64,000 bases of DNA, from contig SRSI01000073.1 of the NCBI GenBank assembly GCA_005656395.1, positions 62,001 through 126,000 of the forward strand, written 5' to 3'. Positions 1 to 12,637 of this stretch are shown here, one piece after another (position 1 is the first letter of the stretch; each line of letters opens with the position of its first letter). Source of the DNA: Strongyloides papillosus (taxonomy: Eukaryota > Nematoda > Chromadorea > Rhabditida > Strongyloididae). Made by a program: the position numbers and the translations under genes. Below the pieces are notes generated by a model. It was not told the DNA's origin. It worked only from the letters and a program-made list of their open reading frames with translations, and did not search any database.

Positions 1-1187
1 AGTTCTACAACGTCAATAATTCCCGAGAATTTAAAGGACGTAATTTCCATGTTCTTTATTTCAGATATAGAAAAATTTTTATTTCCAAAGCTATATTCTT
101 CTTCAAACATGTTTGAATCACTATTATCCTCTAACAATAAATTCTTTTCTTCTTGATTTGAGGCATATAAGTTTAATATTTTTGCTTTATTAATCTCCGC
201 TAAAATACTTTCAATATTAATATCACTTGGTATGGGTAAATTTATTATACGCTCAAAATTATTCATTGGATAATATATGTTTTTGTAGAAAAAGTTTTTT
301 GGATGCGGCAAGATAATAATTTGTTTAACAAAGTCTTTTATTTTTTTTGCGTTATGGAAATGTAGTAGTAATATTGCTTTTTTATTTATAACAAAAGCAA
401 ATAATCTTAATGCTACATATTGCACTTTTTCTTTTAGATCATTCCAACTTTTCGGGTAAGTTACGAAGTTATAATAAGTGCTTAGTGTAGTTTTGGCAAC
501 GATTGTTGACATAATATTAAGTGTAAAAGAAAATACCTCCGTTAATTCTCTGACTTTTCTTATAATTCTATTTACGTTTAATTCAAGATTTTTAGCACAA
601 TTTATGTCATAACTAATTAGATCTTCAATTTTTTCCGTCATTTCTACATCTGTAAACTTAATTTTATTTGTTGACATTTGTATATAGTTATCATATGATA
701 AACTTTCTCCATCATTTTTTTCGTACCCATTTATTTCCGTCTTCGTAAAATTTTCTGTCTCTCCTAAACATCTTACTTTAGTAGTGGTATCATCATAATC
801 ACTTATTGAAGAATTTGACGATTCACATGCATTAAAGTCGTATTGCTCACAATTTTTTAATTCAATAAAAACTGAAAGTTTCTCTTTTATCTTTAAATCT
901 AAGTCGTCACCAACATTTCGACTTAATTCTTCCATAACATCATTAAATGCTTCTTCTTTACAGATATCCAAAAATTCATCTAAGATATCATTTGATACGT
1001 CTACTTCGTCACTTCTAAGAAACAAGGTTTCAAAATTACTGTTAAGAGTATCATACATATCATTTCCAGCGTCAAAAAAAGTCTTCCTTATATTATAGTC
1101 TTTACTTTCACGATTAATTTTAACTTTATGTTGATTAGCAAAAGTTTCAATATTATTTAAAATTATAACATTATTATGATCTGTCAT
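1..1187 (-). CDS. Acidic protein of unknown function, truncated by window edge
   Basis: One reading frame stays open from an ATG at 1187-1185 to the left edge (395 codons, no stop), so the gene continues outside the window. No signal peptide is seen: the N-terminus starts MTDHNNVIILNN. The first 200 residues are rich in Asp, Glu, Asn and Ser. A more basic and hydrophobic stretch follows (about residues 215-310) that includes the segment KKAILLLHFHNAKKIKDFV. I recognise no domain. An intracellular role is inferred only from the lack of a leader. The start is the first in-frame Met, and the upstream DNA is A/T-rich with no continuing frame. Long uninterrupted frame and balanced composition make it a real gene. 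Confidence 0.75.
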   Translation of the reverse strand, partial: MTDHNNVIILNNIETFANQHKVKINRESKDYNIRKTFFDAGNDMYDTLNSNFETLFLRSDEVDVSNDILDEFLDICKEEAFNDVMEELSRNVGDDLDLKIKEKLSVFIELKNCEQYDFNACESSNSSISDYDDTTTKVRCLGETENFTKTEINGYEKNDGESLSYDNYIQMSTNKIKFTDVEMTEKIEDLISYDINCAKNLELNVNRIIRKVRELTEVFSFTLNIMSTIVAKTTLSTYYNFVTYPKSWNDLKEKVQYVALRLFAFVINKKAILLLHFHNAKKIKDFVKQIIILPHPKNFFYKNIYYPMNNFERIINLPIPSDINIESILAEINKAKILNLYASNQEEKNLLLEDNSDSNMFEEEYSFGNKNFSISEIKNMEITSFKFSGIIDVVE

Positions 1188-4100
1188 TTTTTGCTAAAAA
1201 AATAATTAGATATCTAAAATCAAAAATTATATTTTTTTTAAAAGAAAAATTAACAAAATAGTGTACATCGAAAGTCAATGCTGATAGAAATGTGAAATAT
1301 TTGTTTTTTTTTTACAAAATATGGAATTATAAAATTATTATATGTCAGTATCAATTTTTATCCCACTGACATGAAACGATCGAAAATCTCTGATGTCATA
1401 GTTGCTAATTTTTATTAAAAAAGTACAAAATTAAAAGATCGCATACAAAATACTTATGCATACTTACTTAGACGTCTTAATAATTAAAAAAAATTTCGAA
1501 AATGTTTTAAACTATCCACGGTAAAATAGGGAAGAAAACAATTCTGTGTGTGTATAAATTAATAATGTCTTATAGGAAACATAAATATTAATATACAAGG
1601 CAAATATTAAAGAACATCAGTAAAGAGATTAAGATAATAATTGGGCTTGATAACGCGAATATGATTTACTATAGTTATTCTAGTTACGTATTCAAGTTTT
1701 CCTTTGAGTACGCATGTTACCAAGTTCTGTCTACTAAAGCTGTAGAACAAAAACCATTTAATTTAATATTTTTTATTAATATATTACAATAAACGGTAAC
1801 GAATAAAAAATAATAATAAAAAACTAATTTTAATATCAAAATTTAGTAATAGAAATTCTACATTAAACATGGAAAATATATAAAAAATAAAAAACTTTAA
1901 ATGTCTATAAAAAATAGGATACTATAAAGACAATTAAAAAAAATGATTTTTGTGTTAAATAATATATAGAATTGATTATTAATTTATATTTCCATCGAAA
2001 TTATCTGTGTTGCGGTGTAAAATATATACAATGTCAGTACAAATTTTAGTTAGAAAATAAGAGCTCAATAAAACACCAAAAATCATTAAATAAAAATGTT
2101 GCGGTAATGGATATTCATGTAAAAAATTATAAGAGATTAAAAATTTAATTTTCAAGATCAAATTTTTCAACGTTGATTATATTACCAATTGTTGAATATA
2201 CTAATTAAAGTAATTAAGAAGCATTTTTTAAGTTTTGGACCAATAAAAACAATTTAAAAAGGTAAAATTTTAAAATATTTTGGAATTTAAAATACTTTCT
2301 AATTTTTTTTGCAATGACTAATTAAGAATCTAAAATATGCAAAATTACGGTGTATCTAAAAAATTCTGAAATCCGACACATTTTAAATATGTAAATATGC
2401 AGAATGAGTCAAGAACTCAAAATTTATATGGTTACGTGAATCTATGTATTATAAATAATTTAGTTATAAAATTAATTATTATTTAAACGGTTATTTAAAA
2501 AAATTTGCTTTTAGTTCCTTTTTTTTGCAAGTGTTTCATTGATTAATGATTTTATAGCTAATTTATTAAAATTGATACATTTCACGTCTGCATAATCTAT
2601 AATTCATAAAACGCTAAGCTTTGTCGACTTCATATTGTTTTAAATGTTATCAACTTTTTCCAAGAGTAAAGATCTTAGAATAGATATCGTAAAAGAGTTA
2701 TAGATAATCTCTGATAACACTGTGAAAAAGCTTTTGTATAATGAGTAAAATCCCAGCATAGTTTTCTATAAAAATTTTTATAATTCAGTGCTCAGAGATC
2801 AAATATTACAATCGAGATTACCATAAATATTTTATTCTTCTAATGTGCTTTCAAAAATTATAAAAAAATTTTTATGAGATATCTAATTTTCTGTAAAAAG
2901 TAGCTAATAAAAATTTCAAAATGGTATATATAGAGTTAGTAAAATTTTGCTGAAAAGCTATAAAATTTGCAAAAACTTTAATTTCTATCTATATGTTAAG
3001 AAAATGAAGAAAAGAAAAAAATTTTACATTGAAGTGAAGCTAAAGTTTATTAAATTTCGCAAAAATACACCATATGATAACTTAAGGTTTTAAAAAGTAT
3101 CGTAAATTCAGGTAGGCAAATTATTAAATATAAAAACTGATCTTTTGAGAGCTACTAATTTTTAAGTTAACAAAAATATGCGTGTTTTCTCTGTATCTTG
3201 TCTTAAAATACAGACAAACGTTTAATGAAATAATTTTTATTATGAGTAAGATTTAAACACATTTTTTAATGTCAATTTGTTTTGTTTTATATAACAATGT
3301 AGAAAATTTGACTGAAAAATAAGCATTTGCTAAATAATATACTTTGATTATTGCTATTTTACCATAGTAAATGGAATAAAAATTAAATTAAAGATTATAT
3401 AAATATATGTGAAGTGCTCATCAATTTATAATGATATTTCTTTAATTATTGAAACAATAATAAATTAGATATTTTTATAAACTGTTTTTTAATTATTTTA
3501 TCATTGAAAGTAGGAATTCGTTTATCATTGAGTATATAACTATTATTAGTGCATTAAATGTGGAAAATATTTTATAACATTGCTTTACTTATAGTAATTT
3601 TAAAAATAAATGATTGTTGAATATTTAGAAGATTATAGAACATTCCTAACTTTTTTGTTATTTTCAAAAAATATCGTTCATTTTGAAAAAAAAAATAGTT
3701 CGAATTGCCTATAGTATTTGCATATGAAGATCACCTTAAAAGTTCTGTTTAAACATTTTCACATCTGCAATGAATTTTTTACATTATTACATTTGGTCTT
3801 TTAGTAAGAGAATGTAAATGAATCTAACAAATATGTAAATGAAAATCAGAACACAAAAAATGGCTAAAAATAAAAACATTTATTCGAGCGATATAGAATA
3901 ATTGCAATATAAATAATTATTAAATTTATTTTTTAAGTGTTTATCATATCAGCAATACAAAATTAAAGTATAAATATTGTTCAGTTATTGTCAGCGTCTA
4001 ATCAACAATTAGTTGTTATTACAATGTTAAAACAATGAAAGAAACTCAAAGGAATTACGTTATTGAACTAGTCGAAAAGATATATATTGTATATCATTTA

Positions 4101-4355
4101 TATATTTTCCTTATTCGAAGTATTATTTTGAAATATTAATCTTGATGTTTTTAAATTTATTATACTCATTATAGAAAACTCAAAAAAACTTTTAATATTA
4201 ATCATATTTTATATTATTTTTAAAGATTATTCATGTTTTGATTTTAAAAGTTTTAAACCATGGGGTAATTGTTATTGGAGATTGCATCATAAAATGTCTA
4301 AAAAATTCTTAATATATAAAATGACAAAATACCTAAATGACATATTGTGTGACAT
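1188..4355. other. Intergenic, A/T-rich, no gene seen
   Basis: About 3.2 kb of low-complexity A/T-rich DNA. The only open frame (minus strand, 1979-2170, 63 codons) has no leader, motif or splice partner. No tRNA-like fold or long repeat was noticed. It must hold the promoters of the divergent genes on either side. Confidence 0.6.
4315..4321 (+). promoter_or_regulatory. Candidate TATA box of the 4356 gene
   Basis: TATAAAA begins 41 bp before the ATG at 4356. The similar spacing at several other secreted-protein genes here supports it, but A/T richness makes chance matches common. Confidence 0.35.
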
Positions 4356-4985
4356 ATGATCAAATATATACTATCAGTATTAATATTTCCAGCCTTCTTA
4401 ATTTCATTCATATTTTCTTGTGGAGCATTTCTTTGTGCGCCATTTTCTAATAGTGCCACTATTGTCTATAACGCTGAACCATCACCATCATTAACATATA
4501 GTACAAATGTTTCTCGAGTAAGTGGGCAATATCCTACAGCGGCATCATTAGCAGGAAGTCTTCAAAGTACGGCATTTAGTGCTATTAATAGTCTTGCAAC
4601 TCAAGCAAGGTCTTACCTTCCTTTATATTTCACATACACAGTTACAGTCAGTCAAAATGGTCTTCTTAATGCTAATGTAATTCCACAAATTTGTCCAGAT
4701 AATAATCAAAGAACAATTGCAGCAGCTGGAACACATTTTGTTCAAAACAACAAGGTTTTCGTACGACTTCAGCCAGAAAACTGTACAAATGGAAATCTTC
4801 AAACCGGTCTTTCATCTCCTGCATTAACAACAATTAATTATACAATAAACTTTAGAACTTCTACAGGTTTGAGATTGTGTTATAGCCATTGGATGATGAT
4901 TGCTAATGCTATACAAAGCAGATTAGAAAATGATACAAGATCAACTTTCTTGGGAAATGGAGTAATTACAAGTGCAACAGTTTAA
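4356..4985 (+). CDS. Secreted protein of unknown family, single exon
   Basis: A 209-residue protein with a strong hydrophobic leader (residues 1-27, cleavage probably near the CG..LCAP region). The mature part is rich in Ser, Thr, Ala and Asn, has few charged residues and contains four cysteines plus N-glycosylation sequons such as NVS and NYT. The middle (about 60-170) reads like a beta-rich domain with alternating hydrophobic and Ser/Thr residues. A polyadenylation signal AATAAA lies ten bases after the stop (4995-5000). No intron is needed, unlike nearly all neighbours. I do not recognise the family. An extracellular product is clear; its function is not. Confidence 0.8.
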   Translation: MIKYILSVLIFPAFLISFIFSCGAFLCAPFSNSATIVYNAEPSPSLTYSTNVSRVSGQYPTAASLAGSLQSTAFSAINSLATQARSYLPLYFTYTVTVSQNGLLNANVIPQICPDNNQRTIAAAGTHFVQNNKVFVRLQPENCTNGNLQTGLSSPALTTINYTINFRTSTGLRLCYSHWMMIANAIQSRLENDTRSTFLGNGVITSATV

Positions 4986-4994
4986 AATTTATTT

Positions 4995-5000
4995 AATAAA
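4995..5000 (+). terminator. Polyadenylation signal of the 4356 gene
   Basis: AATAAA lies 10 bases after the TAA of the secreted protein gene, followed by T-rich sequence. Confidence 0.5.
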
Positions 5001-6032
5001 TATAAGGAATACTTATTTGCTAAGTACTTTCTTATTCAACATATTCTTTGATACTTCTGTAGTAGAAAACAATTGATTGACAAAATGAACATGCTTCTCT
5101 AACAATTCAACATTTAGAATCCATTATATTGGCTTTTAAAGTATCTTCCGTATAATTAAGATATTTTTGGATAAAAATATTTAAAACGTATCCTTAGTTA
5201 TATATAGAATTATCGACAAAATTTTTATTGTTATAAAGAAAAAGTAGTTGCTCTAAAAACTGATTTTTATAAAATAAATTTAAATTTAAACAGAATGGAG
5301 CCGAATTTAGTTCAAGTTCTATTGATAAACTCGTTATGCAATTTTTTTGAAAGAATTGGCAGGAAAAATAATTGTTTTGAGAATAAACAAAATACCATAA
5401 CCAAATTGTTCTTAAAAATATAATTTAAGTACAATACAACTATTATTTATACTTGTTTTTCTGATAAAACAAGAATCATCTGGAAATGTAGAAATTTCCT
5501 TCGTCCTCTTATTTTTCTATGTCTTTCAAAAATACATTATCACTACATCATGAACATTAAATACTATCTGAATGAAGAAGCATTTTTTATTTTCGATGAC
5601 AATAAATCTGCCGGTTTAAAATTATTACAATCTAGAGGTCGTATTTCTTTTTAAATGAAATTAATAGATTCTTAACACATTATTAAAAATCTACTTAATA
5701 TAATGCTGCTAACCATGAAAAAAATGCAGATTTTATAATAAATACAAGATTCTTACAATTATTTGGTCTAAAAATGTCCATTGTTTTAGAGCAATCTAAT
5801 AATAACTAAGCATAATTAATCGATATAAGAAACTTTTAAATCAAAACTAAATATTTTTTTAGTAAACTTAAAAATTTTGCAAAAAACTTGGATAATTTCG
5901 TCATTGTTTGAACAATATTACTGAATTCAAGAACATTTTAGAAATTTTTTACAATTGTTAATATTTACAATGCCCTTGATTGTTTGCCTTAATAATGTAT
6001 AAAAATCGTTGTAATTATAATTTTTCTATCAA
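5001..6032. other. Intergenic, no gene seen
   Basis: About 1 kb of A/T-rich DNA before the first astacin. Apart from the TATA-like site at 5998-6005 nothing gene-like was seen. Confidence 0.6.
5998..6005 (+). promoter_or_regulatory. Candidate TATA box of the plus-strand dead astacin
   Basis: TATAAAAA lies 35 bp before the ATG at 6033. The paralogue on the other strand has the same octamer at almost the same distance from its ATG (13851-13858). Confidence 0.5.
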
Positions 6033-7218
6033 ATGATGACATTTAAAGTTATATTATTGTCACTTCTTTTTACAGGTTGCTTATCAAATTATGTAAGTTA
6101 TCTTAATTTGTTTTATTATTATTAATCTTTAGGATGATAATTTTGATAATGAAAACGAAATTATAAGAGAAAAAAGAGGTATTAGAAAACACAGTCCTCA
6201 TTATTCAATACCTATACCATATAGTTTTGAAGGAATCAAAAACGTTGAAAATATTGAGAAATCATTTGCTGATCTTGAAAAATTAACATGCCTTTCATTT
6301 AAAAAACAAAATTTTTCATCAAGAGGAATAGTCTTTAAAAAACAAGATAAAAATCGTGTAAACCATTTTGGAGCCAGTGAAACTGAAAAAACAGTTGTTG
6401 GAATCAATTCAACCTGCTTATCTGCTACTGGTTGTGTAAAACATATGCTAGGACTTGCATTAGGATTAGATATAGAAACTAATCGACACGATAGAGATAA
6501 ATATATTCAAATATTTAAAAGCAAAATAGCAAAATCAGATAGGCATTGGTACAAAAAAAATCGCAAATTCCATAGTTGGGTTCGCAATACAGGATTCGAC
6601 TATGGTTCTATAATGGCACAACCAGTCACATGGAAAAGTAAAAATGGTGAACCAGTATTTAAATCAAAATTGTCTAAATACTACGACTTCATGGTTGGAC
6701 AAAGATATGATTTTGCCTTTAACGATATTAAACAAATTAATGATTTTTACTGTGGGAATGTTTGTAAAAATAAGGTAAGAGGGTGTACTAACGGAGGATA
6801 TCCTGATCCTAAAAAATGCCGACAAAAGAAATGCAGATGCCCAGATGGATTTGTAGGACAACAATGTACAAGTATTAAGCCAAACAAAGATTTCTGCGGA
6901 AAGAGAATAAGAAGAGCAACAAGACAGTTGCAAGATGTTATCATCGATGGAAAGAAAAATTGCTTCTATTATATAAGATCTCCAAGATATACAAAGATTA
7001 GAATTATTGTAACAGAGATAAAAACAAAAACAGTATATCCATGTTATAAAGACATGGGTCTTGAGATTAAATACCGACACAACAAAGGTGCTACAGGTCT
7101 TTGCTTATGTGGCAACTATCGCAGATATGCTCTTAATCCATTTAATAGTAGAGTATTGGTACATTATAAAGGACAATCAGCAGAAGATAAATTACATTTA
7201 AGATATCAAATGGTATGA
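6033..7218 (+). CDS. Astacin-family pseudo-peptidase with EGF and CUB domains
   Basis: Two exons, 6033-6092 and 6133-7218, with a 40-bp phase-0 GT-AG intron, give 381 residues. Residues 1-20 form a signal peptide; a basic EKRG site may release the propeptide. The astacin domain spans about 36-226. Its zinc motif reads HMLGLALGLDIETNRHDRD at residues 124-142, against the family pattern HExxHxxGxxHExxRxDRD: the first His stays, but the catalytic Glu is Met125 and the second and third His are Leu128 and Ile134. The Met-turn SIMHY has become SIMAQ, so the zinc Tyr is also lost. An EGF-like module (from Cys227) and a CUB domain (from Cys275 to the end) follow. The product should be secreted and folded but unable to hold zinc. 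Its closest paralogue is the minus-strand gene ending at 12638. Confidence 0.92.
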
Positions 7219-7810
7219 TATGTTTTTCTAAAAAAAGGATTATATCATACAATTTATAAAATAAATTTTCTTGAATGAATTTTTTTACGAATTTAAAGCA
7301 ATAAATTATTTTTTAAATAGTTCTATTTTCTTAATAAATTAATTAAATATTCGTTTGATTGAGTACATCAAACACGATATATAAATATAATTTATAATCA
7401 TTAATTTAATATTGCAATTTTAAATTATTTTTATCTAAATAATATATAACTCCTTTTTGCGCTGTGAAGTTATCAAATATTTATCAAAAACCTTTTACCA
7501 TTGATGTCCCACATTTTTCCTATTCATAGCAAATAAATTTAAAAATTAATCTGTAAAAGGACAACAATCTTGTACATGATTACATCATTTTAATTTGAAT
7601 AATATATGATACACAGTTAATTAAATAATATCACTTCAATCTAAAATTAAATATCATAAATTAATATGTTTGTAAATTTAAATTCATTTTTTTTATTATA
7701 AGGAGAAACTTTTATCAAATAACCAACCGTATGGAGAATGAAACTTTGAAATTCATGTTTTTTTATTAATAGTTATGATTTGTTTGATTGAGAATGTTAA
7801 AATAGGAGAT
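7219..7810. other. Convergent intergenic gap
   Basis: About 590 bp between the 3' ends of the astacin and the P450. It is A/T-rich with scattered AATAAA-like words and no gene. Confidence 0.6.
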
Positions 7811-9350
7811 TTATAATCGTTTTTCAAACATCACAGGAACTCCTTCATTCTTTTGAAACATCAAAGAGCAATGTTCAATGTAACTTTCATCTTTTTTTGT
7901 AGTTAACTTATATTGTCTTATCAACCATACCATTACTGTTTTTACCTCATTCAGAGCAAACTTTTGTCCAATACAATTTCTTGGACCTGCACTAAATGGT
8001 GTAAAATCATATGCATTTCTTTTTGCAACATTTTCAGGCAAAAATCTATAAGGATCAAATGTATGTGGATCGGGAAAGATTTTAGGATTAAAATTAGTAT
8101 GCATAGGACAAAAGAGAATATCTGTCCCCTTTGGAATTGTAAAACCACAAATTTCAACTTCATTTTTCAATGATCTTCCATAGATCGGAACTATAACGTA
8201 CATCCTAACTGTTTCCTTGATTACCATATCTAAATATGGTAATTTTGGTAAATCTTCCGGTAGTACATCTCTCTCCCTCTCCTCATCGCCATAAACAGAA
8301 TAAACTTCATTGTAAACTTTTTCTTGTACGTCTTGATGACAAGCTAACGCCCACCATAAAAATGAAAGTAATGTTGCTGATGTTTCATGACCAGCAAACA
8401 TAAATGTATCTACCTCTTCCCGTATGTCCTCATCAGTCCATTTATTTGTGCTTTTTAATGTTAGCAGATTAGATAAAAAAGTGTTATCATTTTCAGCTTC
8501 ATTATTCTCGTTAAAGCACTTAGTTTTCTCTTTAATAACGTCATTTGTAAATTTTTTCATTATTTCTATATTTCTCCTCCTCTCAAACCCATCTCCAAAT
8601 AAGTAATAGAAAAATGTAATCTTATAGAAAATGTTTACAAAATAATTAAGAAAAAGATCATTTAATTTGTTGCAAGCCTGCAAGTAATGATTTTCTGAAT
8701 CTTTTTGTGCATTCAATTTTACACCCATCGCTGCTTCTAAAAAAAGTTATTAATACTGAATAGAAAAACGTACCGCAAATAACATCTAAAGTTAGTTTTT
8801 TACAATAAGTAAAAGCATCAATTTCACGATTGTTTTCGACAAATTCTTTAATATTTTTAACCATAACTCTTGAAGTACTGTTATAGACATCAAAATACTT
8901 CTTCAACATATTAAAATGAAAAGTAGGAGTCAATAACCTTCTTCTTTCCTTCCATTTTTCTCCATCTGAAGTAACTAAACCTTGTGCTAATAATTCAGAA
9001 AAAAAATCATACATTGATCCTTTTGATATTTCAATATTACTATCAAATATAACTTTAGCAGCATCGGCTCTTAAAATATAAACTAGTAAATTATTACCTA
9101 TCCAATATCTTCTTAATGGATCATTATTTTCAAAACCGATATTATTTTCTTTATCAAATTTCTTTTTCATTTCATTTGGTGTTCCAATTAAAGCTAACAT
9201 ATTGCCAAATATGGGATAACTCCTTGGACCAGGAATTTTTTCACCTAATTCTACCTTCCTTCTACTTTCATGCCACCAGGAAGTTATTTTCCTAAAATTT
9301 TTTGTAAAATATAGGAATAAAAAAGTTATAGTTGAAAGTAAAATAATCAT
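7811..9350 (-). CDS. Cytochrome P450, CYP4-like
   Basis: Exon 1 is 9350-8774 and exon 2 is 8736-7811, with a 37-bp intron that splits a Glu codon (GT at 8773, AG at 8737). The protein has 500 residues, normal for a microsomal P450. It begins with a membrane anchor (residues 1-15) and a proline-rich hinge (KIPGPRSYPIFG). The C-helix motif KWKERRRLLTPTFHF is present. The oxygen-binding I-helix shows AGHETS at 307-312, the ExxR pair is E367/R370, and the heme loop FSAGPRNCIG gives the thiolate ligand Cys447. These motifs fit clan CYP4, whose members oxidise fatty acids and related lipids at the ER. The substrate cannot be read from sequence. All key residues are intact. Confidence 0.95.
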
Positions 9351-10482
9351 TAGTCATACAAAATAAAACTATTTTTAACCAATATCTTTGTCATATGCAC
9401 AATTCATTTATCTAAAAAATGATAAGAATTGACATATTAATTTAATATAAAGTGTATTATTTTTTTTATTAGATAATAGAAAAATTGATAAGACATTCAA
9501 AACTAACAAACAACAAAATTATTTAATTGGCGCAAACAACATTGACATGATGTGATTTAAAAATAGTATTTAATTAGATACAATTAATCAACTTAATTCT
9601 TAAAGAACTAGTTTGATAGTTGTATTCCAATATTCTTTTTAAAAACTTTGGTCTACCTGAATATGATTACAAATAAAGAAAATACATAGGGTATTCTACG
9701 AAAGTTTCAGTGATGAAATGAAATTTTGGACACATTTCTATACTAAAGTATTTGGTAATTAAGATTTATGTAAAAAATTAAAATAGGTAGATATCATTTC
9801 AACACTAAGCATTTATTGCCTAATTCCTAAAGCCAAAGTACCTAAATATTTTAGTTCTAAAAAATATCCAAGGCTACATTGGTTTTTATTTTGAAATCTA
9901 AAACTTTATATAAAGCAATAATTAAACCAACAAGACTCAGAATAATAAAAGTTTTAATTAATATGAGATTTTAAAAAAAAGCCTACAGTATATATATAAC
10001 TTCTCAGAAAAAAGACTGTTTCTTAACGATACAGTAACCCATTAAATATCATGATTTCCGATTGGCTGGAAAAATATGAAACTAATATAATTTTTCATCA
10101 TATTTAAATCATTCCAAGCATATTGATAAAATAAAGTTTTGTAGAAAATAAATATCTCTGGATACGATAACGTATTTATAATATAGCCATGATTACAAAT
10201 AACTTCAAGCTTAATAAACTAAGTACAAAATTTTTATTAAATTTTGCACGAAAATTTTGAATTGTTCATATGATCATATCTTTATAAATAAATGTATTTT
10301 AAAATTAAATGTGTAGAATTTCATAAAACGTTTTAAAATAAATATTTTAATATTTATTAATAATACAAATATTGCGTTACACTCTTTTTATTTAATATAT
10401 GTAATTTTTCTGCTATATATTTAGATTCATAATTTTTTATCTATTAGAATTATCTTCTACTGATAATTGTTGTGTAATTCAA
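9351..10482. other. Divergent intergenic region
   Basis: About 1.1 kb between two genes transcribed away from each other. It is A/T-rich with no gene found, and probably carries both promoters. Confidence 0.6.
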
Positions 10483-12214
10483 ATGATTAGCATAATATTG
10501 TTTTTATTTTATGTATATGTGTCTACAATTTGCGAAGAAAGAATTGTGGAAACAAAAAATGGTCCAGTTTCCGGAAAAACAATTGTAATTTATAAGTTTT
10601 ACTATAAAAATAATATTTTAGAAACTATTTAATACTAAAGTTACCGAATATTTAGGAATTCCTTTTGCCAAGCCACCAATCGGTGACTTAAGATTCAAAT
10701 CACCTCAACCATTAGATGAACCTGCATGGAATCAAACTTTTGAGGCTGATAAACCAGCAAATGCATGCTTACAAGGTATAAACATGAAAGGATTTGAAGG
10801 CATGGATTTTTTTGCTAAAAAAAAGGAACAATCAGAAGATTGCTTGCAATTAAATATGTGGGTTCCACAAAAACCTAATGGAGCAGTTCTTGTCTTTATT
10901 TTTGGAGGTGGTTTTAGGTTTGGTTCACCATCTTTAGACATATATAATGGTTCAGTACTTGCTGCTAAAACAAGAACAATTGTTGTAAATTTGAATTATA
11001 GACTTGGGATATTTGGCTTAGCTTATATGTGTTGTGGAACTGATGTTCAAGGAAATATGGCCCTCTTAGATCAACAAATGGGAATGAGATGGGTGTTTAG
11101 GAACATTAAATTCTTTGGAGGTCGTCCCAATAGAATAACACTATGGGGCTATGGAGCTGGTTCTGCATCTGCTACAGCTCATTTATATGCTAAACAAAGT
11201 CATAAATACTTTAAAAGAATCATTGCAGGATCAGGTGTAATCACTAATATATGGGCAAGAAATTATCCTCAATATGTTGATGGTAATGTACGTATCGGTG
11301 GTCTTGCATATGGTTGTCGAGGAAATCATCATGATATTTACGAATGTTTAAAAAAATTAAATGAAAGTGATTTACTAAATTTGAATGAAAAATTTTCAAA
11401 AATTTCTAATGCACCGTTTACTTATGGGTTCCATGTTGTTAAAAAAGAGAACGTTTTCTTCCAAGGTGATATTGAAGAAAAAATAGGAACAAAAGATATG
11501 AAGACAGATGTCGATATAATGATTGGTATGACTAACAATGAAGGATCATTTTTTTTACCAACTCTCAAAGATCACGAGTTATTTGGATGTGCGAAAAAAG
11601 ATTCCAAATTATTCAAATATAACAAAAATACGTGTAAAATGAAAAAATCTCATTATGACTTATTTTACAAATATTTTACAAATACAATGGAGTGTAACAC
11701 AACTGAAATTGAACTTCTAAAGGAATATTACTATAAAAAAGATTGTAAAAAAGATTATCGGAAATGTGCTCTAAAATTTTTAACAGATGTTGCTTTTGGT
11801 TGTGATATACTTCAATTCGCAAGAAAATGTGCATTTAAAATTGATGGCTACATATATTTTTATATACTTGATGTTACTTCCTCTTTAGTTAAATTTCCCA
11901 AATGGGTTAAATCTGTTCATGGTGCTGAAATAGAATACGCATTTGGTTTACCTTTTAGAAAACCTAGATTGTACAACAAAAAGTTACTGACAAAAGCGAA
12001 AAAATTTTCAGAGAAATTGATGAAAATAATTGGAAAGTTTGCAGAAATTGGTAAACCAGGTTATAAGTGGAATAAATTGAATCCGTATAACATGAAAGCT
12101 GCCAAATTAGATTTTTCAATCATACGTAAAAAGAAAGTTAAACATATTAAAAAAAGCATAACTACAAGATGCAGAATGATTAATAAATATACATCGAAAT
12201 ACATTATTCATTAA
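10483..12214 (+). CDS. Cholinesterase/carboxylesterase-like protein lacking the catalytic serine
   Basis: Exon 1 (10483-10584) and exon 2 (10622-12214) flank a 37-bp phase-0 intron; the protein has 564 residues with a leader at 1-17. Family landmarks are clear: EYLGIPFAKPPIGDLRF, the SEDCLQLNMWVP region, FIFGGGF near the oxyanion loop, and the alpha/beta-hydrolase core. The nucleophile elbow, normally GESAG, reads GYGAG with Gly212 in place of Ser. The acid (Glu341, in NNEGSFF) and the base (His467, in VHGAEIEYAFG) remain. Such a protein should not hydrolyse esters by the usual mechanism. It could bind ligand or partners, as neuroligin-type relatives do. The basic C-terminus has no clear membrane or GPI signal, so secretion is likely. 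Confidence 0.92.
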
Positions 12215-12637
12215 AAGATTTTTTATATATAAAAATATAAGATAGAAGTGAAATTTTTTGTTTCTGCTATTTTCTATTAAAGGTTGATCTCGTTATTATA
12301 ACATTTATGATAGCCTATAATTTGAAAAATGCTTGCATTTGTGTAAATAGTGTTGAAATTTAAAGTTTCATTTCTCGCGTTATATTTTTGCTTGGGTTGT
12401 TCAATAATAAAATAGTTATATAAACTTAAAATTTCTTAATTATGTTTAAATATCTTAGCATTAAGTACATACAGTCAAAAGAATTAATAATTTCTACCAA
12501 AGTATGGTAAAAGACGCCCTACATTTAGAAGGCAATGTTACCTAATTTTAATGCCATTTATTGCATTTTATATACAAATACATAATGAAAATTTCTCTTT
12601 ATAAAAATGTAAGATAAATATAAATTTACAATAAAAA
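12215..12637. other. Convergent intergenic gap
   Basis: About 420 bp of A/T-rich 3'-flanking DNA between the esterase-like gene and the minus-strand astacin. No gene was seen. Confidence 0.6.

Noticed and set aside
1979..2170. 63-codon minus-strand frame
   Set aside because: No leader, motif or splice partner; hydrophobic Ile/Leu/Phe/Tyr runs arise by chance at this base composition.
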